From assembly GCA_937900465.1 (NCBI GenBank), contig CALCEJ010000109.1:1-13978 (forward strand): a stretch of 13,978 nt of DNA, given 5' to 3'. Shown in pieces: positions 1 through 5,723 of this stretch (position 1 is its first letter; every line of letters begins with the position of its first letter). The translations under genes were made by a program, and so were the position numbers. Under the pieces are notes generated by a model. The model saw only the letters and a program-made list of their open reading frames with translations. It was not told the DNA's origin and searched no databases. Source of the stretch: an uncultured Bacteroidales bacterium. GTDB lineage: Bacteria > Bacteroidota > Bacteroidia > Bacteroidales > UBA932.

Positions 1-1538
1 GAAACACCCCCGGGCGCAATGCCTCCGTCCGCACCCCCGGCGCCCCCGGGTGCCCCGCTCACACATTCCAAATCGGCGATAGTCCTCGCAATCTTTACAA
101 TCCTGGTGTACGCCCTGGCGGACAGACCAAGTTTGTCAATAAGTCCCTCGAGCATATTCTTGCTCTCGTCATCCAGGGGACAGTAGCGCTCGAGCGCGGA
201 CGAGTTCATTTCCGCGTTAGTGAAAAACGGCTCGAAGCGGAACCTTTCGAGCTGGATTTCCCTTGCTGCCCGAACCCTTGCCGCCACCGCCGCGGAGGAC
301 TCTCCCTTTTCGCCCCTTACCAGCACTCCCGCGGGCACGCTGCGCATATAAAGCTGTATGTCGATGCGGTCCAGGATGGGCCCTGAAAGCCTCTGAAGAT
401 AGGATACGCGCTGTCCCGGAGAGCACGAACAGCGGTCGTCTTCGCCGTAGTACCCGCACGGGCATGGATTCGAAGCGGCGACCAGCATAAACGACGCCGG
501 ATAATCAATTTTAGCCTTCAGACGCGACACCGTGACCTTCCTGTCTTCCAGCGGCCCCCTGAGCGCCTCGACGACGCCCTTCGGCGCCTCCGAAAATTCA
601 TCCATGAACAGGATTCCCCCGTTTGCGAGACTCACCTCGCCGGGAACGATATTCTCGCCAGACCCGCCGCCAAGCAGCGCTGCCTGCGAACAGCTGTGAT
701 GCGGAGCGCGGAACGGCCGGGCGCGCATAAGCCCCGCAGAGAGCCTGCCCTTTCCCGCCACCGAATAAATCTTCGACGTAATGACCGCCTCCTCCCGCGA
801 CATCGGAGGGAGAATCCCCGCCATCGCCTTTGCAAGCGAACTCTTTCCGCTGCCAGGACTCCCGACCATAATGACATTATGCCCTCCTGCCGCGGCAATT
901 TCAATCCCTCGCTTCGCCCCTTCCTGCCCCACAATATCCTTGAGGTCCATAAAGTTCCCCCCGACGGGCCCATAATCATCCTCCCTGAGCTTCCATGCTT
1001 CGGAATTCCGGATCAGAAGGTCCTCGCAGACCTCCCCTGAGAGTATCCTCAGCACCTCGTCCAGATTGGATACGCCGTATATTTCCCCTTCCTCATACTC
1101 CGCAGCCTCGACAGCGGATTCAACAGGGAAAATACACCCCGAACACCCGGACCCCCGCGCCATCTCCGCCATAGGCAGCGCCCCTCCGACGCGCCTTATG
1201 GACGCATCCAGGGACAGTTCCCCGCAAATCAGAAAATCCCCAAGCCTCGGGACTTCCGCCTGTCCGGAAGCGGCGATGATTCCAAGGGCGATAGGGAGGT
1301 CATACCCGCTTCCCTGCTTGTGAAGGTCCGCAGGGGCCAGGTTGATGACTATTTTCTTCCCCGGAATATGGAACCCCTTCGACTGGAGCGCCGTGACTGT
1401 CCTCAGGAGACTTTCCTTCACCGCCGCATCCGCGAGCCCGACCAGGTGAATCCCTATCCCCAAGGTAATATCTACCTCGATAGTTACCGGAACTGCATTG
1501 ATTCCTATACATTTCGCGCTTTTTACATATACCAGCAT
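1..1538 (-). CDS. comM: YifB/ComM-family Mg-chelatase-like AAA+ ATPase (3' end outside window)
   Basis: The frame is open to the left edge, giving 512 codons of a protein usually about 505-515 residues long. The N-terminal ChlI-like (Lon S5 type) domain covers roughly residues 1-170. The AAA+ domain carries Walker A GSPGSGKS (226-233), Walker B ILFMDEF (309-315) and the family's cysteine-containing NPCPCGYYG (357-365). The C-terminal helix GLSARAYTRI starts at 471. In naturally transformable bacteria ComM acts as a branch-migration helicase on incoming DNA; its role elsewhere is unclear. The ATG at 1538 is supported by GGAGG five bases upstream. After ARTIADLE the protein enters a Gly/Ala/Pro-rich stretch (about 494-512) where relatives normally continue directly into the last conserved helix. 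It is divergent from tsaE. Family assignment is secure; function in this organism is inferred. Confidence 0.93.
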   Translation of the reverse strand, partial: MLVYVKSAKCIGINAVPVTIEVDITLGIGIHLVGLADAAVKESLLRTVTALQSKGFHIPGKKIVINLAPADLHKQGSGYDLPIALGIIAASGQAEVPRLGDFLICGELSLDASIRRVGGALPMAEMARGSGCSGCIFPVESAVEAAEYEEGEIYGVSNLDEVLRILSGEVCEDLLIRNSEAWKLREDDYGPVGGNFMDLKDIVGQEGAKRGIEIAAAGGHNVIMVGSPGSGKSSLAKAMAGILPPMSREEAVITSKIYSVAGKGRLSAGLMRARPFRAPHHSCSQAALLGGGSGENIVPGEVSLANGGILFMDEFSEAPKGVVEALRGPLEDRKVTVSRLKAKIDYPASFMLVAASNPCPCGYYGEDDRCSCSPGQRVSYLQRLSGPILDRIDIQLYMRSVPAGVLVRGEKGESSAAVAARVRAAREIQLERFRFEPFFTNAEMNSSALERYCPLDDESKNMLEGLIDKLGLSARAYTRIVKIARTIADLECVSGAPGGAGGADGGIAPGGV

Positions 1539-1543
1539 CTTTT

Positions 1544-1548
1544 CCTCC
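1544..1548 (-). promoter_or_regulatory. Shine-Dalgarno-like site of comM
   Basis: GGAGG on the minus strand lies five bases before the comM ATG at 1538. This is a textbook ribosome binding site, noteworthy because most starts in this window, as in Bacteroidota generally, lack one. It supports the chosen start. Confidence 0.6.
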
Positions 1549-1638
1549 GTTTTTGCCGGCAATGTAAAAACAATTACTCCGGAAGTCCCGGTGAAACGTG
1601 AATAAATGTGCTGTTTTTTTTGTGTGGTGGTTTTTCGT

Positions 1639-1646
1639 TACCTTTG
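1639..1646 (+). promoter_or_regulatory. -7 box (TACCTTTG) of tsaE promoter
   Basis: TACCTTTG matches the Bacteroidota -7 consensus TAnnTTTG exactly. A T-rich run at 1613-1622 occupies the -33 region. The box ends five bases before the probable tsaE ATG at 1652, so transcription would begin at or almost at the start codon. Confidence 0.6.
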
Positions 1647-1651
1647 TGCCG

Positions 1652-2083
1652 ATGAAAAGAAGTGTGACCATAGCAAATACTGGGGATCTCGACCGCGCCG
1701 CCAAAGAATTCCTGTCAAAGATAGGAGGCTCGACTCTCGTGGCGTTCTACGCGCCGATGGGAGCCGGAAAAACGACCTTCACTACCGCGGTCTGCCGCGC
1801 CCTTGGCGTCCCCCAGGAGGAAATCAGTTCCCCTACTTTCGCTATTGTGAACGAATACCGCACCCGCTCCGGAGAGCCTGTCTTCCACTTTGACTTCTAC
1901 CGGCTGAAAAACACCGCCGAAGCCCTCGACATAGGCCTGTACGACTATCTGGACAGTGGATGCCTCTGCTTTATGGAATGGCCGGAGAACATAGATTCAA
2001 TCCTCCCGGAAGAAACCCTCAAGGTCCATATCAGCGTAAATCCGGATTCCTCCCGTACCCTTACTTGGGAGTCCGATTCTTAG
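1652..2083 (+). CDS. tsaE: tRNA N6-adenosine threonylcarbamoyltransferase complex ATPase TsaE
   Basis: TsaE is the ATPase that works with TsaB and TsaD to place threonylcarbamoyl on A37 of ANN-decoding tRNAs; it is cytoplasmic. Counting from 1652 the protein has 143 residues, normal for the family. It shows the P-loop APMGAGKTT (34-42), the SPTFAIVNEY segment (60-69), HFDFYR (79-84) and the family's EW pair in FMEWPE (107-112). An upstream in-frame ATG at 1598 would add 18 residues, but that stretch contains the promoter box at 1639-1646 and is not part of the family, so 1652 is preferred. The gene is divergent from comM and ends nine bases from the oppositely oriented lpxH stop, with no terminator between them. 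Confidence 0.95.
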   Translation: MKRSVTIANTGDLDRAAKEFLSKIGGSTLVAFYAPMGAGKTTFTTAVCRALGVPQEEISSPTFAIVNEYRTRSGEPVFHFDFYRLKNTAEALDIGLYDYLDSGCLCFMEWPENIDSILPEETLKVHISVNPDSSRTLTWESDS

Positions 2084-2092
2084 CCGGAGATA

Positions 2093-2824
2093 TCATTCGA
2101 CGACCCGGGTAAGGGATGTCCCGTCGAAAACGATCCAGTTGGAAGAAGTAATCCAGTCCCCCAGAAGAAGGAGCCGGCTCCCGCGCCCGGCTATCTCCAA
2201 GTCCGCAAAGCAGTGATAGTGCCCGAAAATGAAATAATCCACGGGCTCCGGGAAGTCGCGGCAGAACTTGTAGAGAGGCTCGTCCTCGCCGCGGAAGGTA
2301 TATGAGATGGACTTTGCAAGGCGTGAGGAGCGGCTCCATCCGCGGCCAAGGGCAAACGCAATCCTTGGATGCAGAGTGGAGAAGAGCCATTGGAGCGCCT
2401 TGTTATGGAACGCGCCGCGCATAAACTTATACCCCTTCTGTCCGGGCCCCAGTCCGTCCCCGTGTCCGAGGCAGAAGCGAACGTCCCCAATCCGGACCAC
2501 GTACGGCTGCTTCAGGGGGACTATCCCCATCGACTCGAAATAATCATAGGCCCATATGTCGTGATTCCCCTGGAAGAAGTATACCTTGACTCCGGCGGCG
2601 ATAAGGTCCTCAAGAGCGGCAAAAACCTGGACATATCCCTTCGGGACGACATATTTATATTCGTACCAGAAATCCCAGATATCCCCGAGAAGATACAGCG
2701 CCTCCGTTTCAGAGGCGGGAATTCCACGGAGCATACGTACAAAACGTGCCTCCCGGTCTGAAGGGTTATTGACCTCAAGCCCAAGATGTACATCCGAAAC
2801 GAAATATGTCAGAGTCCGCGCCAA
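2093..2824 (-). CDS. lpxH: UDP-2,3-diacylglucosamine diphosphatase-type metallophosphoesterase (LpxH family)
   Basis: This calcineurin-like phosphoesterase of about 243 residues carries the full metal-binding set: DVHLG (11-15), GDIWD (47-51), GNHD (86-89), GHGD (120-123) and GHYH (201-204). The LpxH type hydrolyses UDP-2,3-diacylglucosamine to lipid X, a step of lipid A synthesis at the inner membrane. The exact substrate is inferred from family resemblance and from the envelope operon. No ATG lies before the first metal motif: the frame is closed by TGA five codons upstream and the first internal ATG is at residue 31, so TTG at 2822-2824 is the probable start. That start sits in the last unit of a 16-bp tandem repeat. 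It is the fourth gene after ftsX, DUF3098 and uppP. Confidence 0.88.
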   Translation of the reverse strand: MARTLTYFVSDVHLGLEVNNPSDREARFVRMLRGIPASETEALYLLGDIWDFWYEYKYVVPKGYVQVFAALEDLIAAGVKVYFFQGNHDIWAYDYFESMGIVPLKQPYVVRIGDVRFCLGHGDGLGPGQKGYKFMRGAFHNKALQWLFSTLHPRIAFALGRGWSRSSRLAKSISYTFRGEDEPLYKFCRDFPEPVDYFIFGHYHCFADLEIAGRGSRLLLLGDWITSSNWIVFDGTSLTRVVE

Positions 2825-2869
2825 ACCGCCAAAAAGTCAAACCGCCAAAAAGTCAAACCGCCAAAAAGC
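2822..2869. repeat. Three tandem copies of a 16-bp unit between uppP and lpxH
   Basis: The unit CAAACCGCCAAAAAGT occurs at 2822-2837, 2838-2853 and 2854-2869, with only the final base differing (T to C) in the third. The array fills the whole uppP-lpxH junction: one edge touches the uppP stop codon (2869-2871) and the other contains the TTG start of lpxH. Read in the gene direction, each unit supplies a TTTTTGGCGGTTTG segment. Confidence 0.95.
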
Positions 2870-3687
2870 TACGCCAGGATAAAAATCACTATCGCTACAA
2901 TCGCGCAGTACAGGGAGAACCATCCAAGACGCGCCTTCTTGACAAGGGCAACCATCGCCTTGCAGGCGAACAGCCCGGAGAGGAGCGCCGCGACAAAGCC
3001 GATCGCGAGGGAAAGCCCCGAAACATCACCGGAGAAAAACGTTCCGGTCCCGTGGAGGCTCTTCACGATGGAAAGCAGCTGCTCGCCGATGATGGGCACA
3101 AGGACCATCAGGAACGAGAATCCGGCCATCTTCTCGCGGCGGACGCCGGTAAGAAGGCCCGTTGCGATGGTGGTTCCGCTGCGTGAAAGGCCCGGAGCGA
3201 CGGCCAGCGCCTGGCCTATGCCAACGACGAAAGCCTGCCAATACGAAATGCCGTTCCTGTAGCTGTTGGGCTTAACCCATTCCTTCCGAGTAGCGATGTC
3301 CGAAAGCAGCAGAAGCGCCGCCGTCACGAGGAGGCAGACACCCACGACAACAAGCGACTCACCGAAAAGCCCCTCCACGAAATCCTTGAAGAAAAAGCCC
3401 ACGATGGCAACCGGAATCATGGACACGACGAGCTTCAGGACATAGTCCGTCTCATCGTTGTAGCGGAATTTGAAAAGTCCCTTCACGAGGTCCAGGATGA
3501 GCTTCCAGAACACGATGATGGTGCTGATGACTGTTCCGAGATGGACCATTACGGTAAAGTCGAGGAATCCGTCCGGGTCAACCCCGAGCAGCTCCCTGAA
3601 TATGACGAGATGTCCCGACGAAGAAACGGGAAGGAATTCGGTCAGTCCCTGGACGATACCGAGAATAAGCGCCTGCCACCAATCCAT
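2869..3687 (-). CDS. uppP: Undecaprenyl-diphosphatase UppP (BacA family)
   Basis: UppP is an integral membrane phosphatase that converts undecaprenyl diphosphate to the monophosphate, recycling the lipid carrier for peptidoglycan and other envelope polymers; overexpression gives bacitracin resistance. The 272-residue length is standard. The two diagnostic motifs are present: GLTEFLPVSSSGH (14-26, catalytic Glu17 and His26) and PGLSRSGTT (165-173, with Arg169). Most of the rest is hydrophobic membrane helix. The ATG at 3687 follows the DUF3098 stop by three bases, indicating an operon with ftsX and DUF3098 upstream and lpxH downstream. Confidence 0.96.
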   Translation of the reverse strand: MDWWQALILGIVQGLTEFLPVSSSGHLVIFRELLGVDPDGFLDFTVMVHLGTVISTIIVFWKLILDLVKGLFKFRYNDETDYVLKLVVSMIPVAIVGFFFKDFVEGLFGESLVVVGVCLLVTAALLLLSDIATRKEWVKPNSYRNGISYWQAFVVGIGQALAVAPGLSRSGTTIATGLLTGVRREKMAGFSFLMVLVPIIGEQLLSIVKSLHGTGTFFSGDVSGLSLAIGFVAALLSGLFACKAMVALVKKARLGWFSLYCAIVAIVIFILA

Positions 3688-3690
3688 ATC

Positions 3691-3933
3691 TTATTCCTCC
3701 TTGTCCGACGGCTTCCGGATAATCGCAATGACGATTACCGCAATACCGGCGACGATCACCACCGGAGCGGCGACGAGCCGCCTCGCATCAAACATAGCAT
3801 AGTTGAAAACGGCGGGATCGTCGGAGCCTCCCCCGGAAAGGAGGATGAACCCGGCCACCATCACAAGGAGCCCCGCAATGATCAGCATCAGCCCCTTCCG
3901 CGTAACCGCCATTTTTTCCGAATTCTTGCCCAT
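3691..3933 (-). CDS. DUF3098 small membrane protein
   Basis: This small protein (80 residues from the chosen start) has two predicted membrane helices, about residues 14-32 and 55-73. Between them lies the conserved family segment GGGSDDP..F...F..RR (34-52), matching DUF3098 of Bacteroidota, whose function is unknown. ATG at 3933 is chosen because it lies one base after the ftsX stop (3935-3937), a layout suited to translational coupling. In-frame ATGs at 3966 and 3990 would overlap ftsX and add 11 or 19 polar residues, and cannot be excluded. Its place between ftsX and uppP suggests an envelope role. Confidence 0.85.
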   Translation of the reverse strand: MGKNSEKMAVTRKGLMLIIAGLLVMVAGFILLSGGGSDDPAVFNYAMFDARRLVAAPVVIVAGIAVIVIAIIRKPSDKEE

Positions 3934-3934
3934 A

Positions 3935-4819
3935 TCAATATTCGCTGTAAAGTCTGTCTTTGTCATAACCGAGCACCTTTGTGACGACAATCCAGGTGCT
4001 GACGGTGCATATCAGTATTCCGGCGCAGACCATTATGCCCATCGTAAGGAGCAGAAGGTTCCTCGGGAACATCGCGAACAGCTGCGAGAACTCGCTCCTG
4101 AGGACGAACAGCCCCCCAAGCAGCATAAAAATCGCGATCAGCGCGGCGAATGTCCCCTGAAATGCGGACTGGAGGACGAAGGGAGAACGGATGAAACTCC
4201 TCGTTGCGCCCACCTGCTGCATCGTATGGATTACGAACCTCTTTGCGAATACATTCAGCCGTACGGTATTCGCGATAAGGACCACCGAGACAAACAGCAG
4301 CAGCGCGATCAGCACCGCAATCACCACCGAAATCTTCTCGATATTCGCATTCAGGGCCTCCACGAGGGAGGTCTGATATACGACCTCTTCCACGAGGGGA
4401 GACTTCTGGACGGCGGAGGAGACGACGGCGATGCTGTCAGCCCCGACATAAGCCGCTTCGAGATTCAGGTCGATGGAAACAGGGATCGGAGCTTCCTGGA
4501 ACACGTCGAGGAAGTCGCGGCCCAGCATAGACGCCATCTCGTCGATGCCTTCCTCCCGGGAGACAACCCTTGTCCCTTTAATGCCAGGAATCTCTCCGAG
4601 GGATGCAGCGAGCTTCTCCGCGTCCTGATCAGACGCCTCCTGGACCAGCATCACGGAAATCTGCATATTCTCCTTGACGTAATCGCTGACCTTCCTGGCG
4701 TTGACAAGCAGCAGGGATGCCACACCGACAAGGAGCAGAACCAGCGAAATGCTGATGACCGTGGATATCCACGAACTCACCAGTCTGCGTTTCATTCCCG
4801 AGCTTGCTTTAGCTGACAT
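3935..4819 (-). CDS. ftsX: FtsX-family permease of the cell-division ABC system
   Basis: FtsX is the membrane partner of the ATPase FtsE and transmits a signal to peptidoglycan hydrolases at division. The 294-residue protein has the expected topology: a short basic cytoplasmic N-terminus, a first helix (about 18-39), a large extracytoplasmic domain (40-160), then three helices (about 163-186, 222-240, 254-281). The loop after helix 2 contains the FtsX-type segment FVIHTMQQVGATRSFIRSPF (195-214). The start at 4819 lies just after a good promoter; ATG at 4795 (residue 9) is an alternative. No ftsE is present in the window. It heads the ftsX-DUF3098-uppP-lpxH operon. Confidence 0.93.
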   Translation of the reverse strand: MSAKASSGMKRRLVSSWISTVISISLVLLLVGVASLLLVNARKVSDYVKENMQISVMLVQEASDQDAEKLAASLGEIPGIKGTRVVSREEGIDEMASMLGRDFLDVFQEAPIPVSIDLNLEAAYVGADSIAVVSSAVQKSPLVEEVVYQTSLVEALNANIEKISVVIAVLIALLLFVSVVLIANTVRLNVFAKRFVIHTMQQVGATRSFIRSPFVLQSAFQGTFAALIAIFMLLGGLFVLRSEFSQLFAMFPRNLLLLTMGIMVCAGILICTVSTWIVVTKVLGYDKDRLYSEY

Positions 4820-4838
4820 AATACACCGGATTACGGCC

Positions 4839-4846
4839 CAAAGTTA
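4839..4846 (-). promoter_or_regulatory. -7 box (TAACTTTG) of ftsX operon promoter
   Basis: Read on the minus strand this is TAACTTTG, an exact TAnnTTTG match, predicting a transcript start near 4834 and a leader of only about 15 bases before the ftsX ATG. A T-rich stretch lies near the expected -33 position. It is mirrored by the divergent box at 4878-4885. Confidence 0.65.
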
Positions 4847-4877
4847 GTGAAAGCGAGCCAATTTGAAAAAAAATTCT

Positions 4878-4885
4878 TAACTTTG
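4878..4885 (+). promoter_or_regulatory. -7 box (TAACTTTG) of the GT5-like/DUF4270 unit
   Basis: TAACTTTG is an exact match to the Bacteroidota -7 consensus, with TTTG at 4862-4865 upstream at shorter than usual spacing. The box ends one base before an ATG at 4887, so that ATG would be at or upstream of the transcript start. This favours the ATG at 4905 as the true start codon. Confidence 0.65.
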
Positions 4886-4904
4886 TATGCTAAATCATTG
4901 TAAT

Positions 4905-5723
4905 ATGGGAGATTCTGCGAAGAAAATACTGTTCGTGAACTCTGAGATGGTTCCCTACCTGCCGGACAGTCCCCTTGCCACCATCGGCAAGGACCTCCCC
5001 CAGGGTATTCAGGAGCGTAAGAGAGAGATCCGTACGTTTATGCCCCGCTATGGCTGCATCAACGAACGTAAGAACCAGCTTCACGAAGTGATCCGCCTCT
5101 CCGGCATCAACATCATCATATCAGATGTAGACCGTCCCCTTGTCATAAAAGTTGCATCCATCGCATCCGCAAGGATTCAGGTTTACTTCATCGACAACGA
5201 AGATTACTTCCGCCGCAAGCAGCTTTACCGCGATGACAGCGGCAAATTCTTCGCGGACAACAGCGAGAGGGCCGTCTTCTTTGCCCGCGGCGTCCTGGAG
5301 ACCGTGAAAAAACTCCGCTGGTCCCCGGATATAATCCATTGCAGCGGATGGATTTCCCACGTCCTCCCCTTCTACCTGAAAAAGGCCTATAAGGAAGATC
5401 CGATCTTCTCGAACAGCAAGGTGGTCCTGTCCCTGTATGATGACGTGCCCCAGGAGAAATTCGGCCCGGACTTCGCCTCGACCGTCTGCTTCGGCGGGAT
5501 GAAACCTGAAGATACCGGACTTGGAAAGGATGTGGATGGCACGGAACTTGCGAAATTCGCCGCGAAGTACGCGGACGGAATAATTATCGCGAGCCCGAAC
5601 ATTCCCCTTGTCCTGAAGCGGTATTGTTCAATCCTTACGGTTCCTTCGCTCCCCTATATAGACAACCTGTACAGGGACGGAAGTTACATAGACAGTTACA
5701 ACAGCTTTTACGACAAGCTATAG
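4905..5723 (+). CDS. Glycogen/starch synthase N-terminal-domain-like protein (GT5 type, truncated)
   Basis: The 272-residue product resembles the N-terminal half of GT5 glycogen synthases, as in short proteins conserved in Bacteroidota and often annotated 'glycogen synthase'. Recognisable segments are KILFVNSEMVPYLPDS (7-22), EIRTFMPRYGCINERKNQLH (41-60) and PDIIHCSGW (141-149), the last corresponding to the synthase's PDIVHAHDW. The KxGGLxDV nucleotide-sugar motif is absent (DSPLATIGKDLP instead) and the whole C-terminal GT-B domain is missing, so catalytic activity is doubtful. ATG 4905 is preferred over 4887 because of the adjacent promoter box. The TAG stop is directly followed by the DUF4270 ATG, so the two are cotranscribed and probably act together. 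The true function is unknown. Confidence 0.85.
   Translation: MGDSAKKILFVNSEMVPYLPDSPLATIGKDLPQGIQERKREIRTFMPRYGCINERKNQLHEVIRLSGINIIISDVDRPLVIKVASIASARIQVYFIDNEDYFRRKQLYRDDSGKFFADNSERAVFFARGVLETVKKLRWSPDIIHCSGWISHVLPFYLKKAYKEDPIFSNSKVVLSLYDDVPQEKFGPDFASTVCFGGMKPEDTGLGKDVDGTELAKFAAKYADGIIIASPNIPLVLKRYCSILTVPSLPYIDNLYRDGSYIDSYNSFYDKL

Noticed and set aside
1598..1651. Upstream ATG extending TsaE by 18 residues
   Set aside because: The extension is not part of the TsaE family and its DNA contains the -7 promoter box.
2822..2869. Tandem repeat considered as a CRISPR fragment
   Set aside because: The units are 16 bp and directly adjacent, with no spacers and no cas genes nearby.
3803..4816. 337-codon plus-strand frame opposite ftsX
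   Set aside because: It has biased His/Arg/Asp composition and no motifs, and it is an antisense shadow of a well-supported ftsX.
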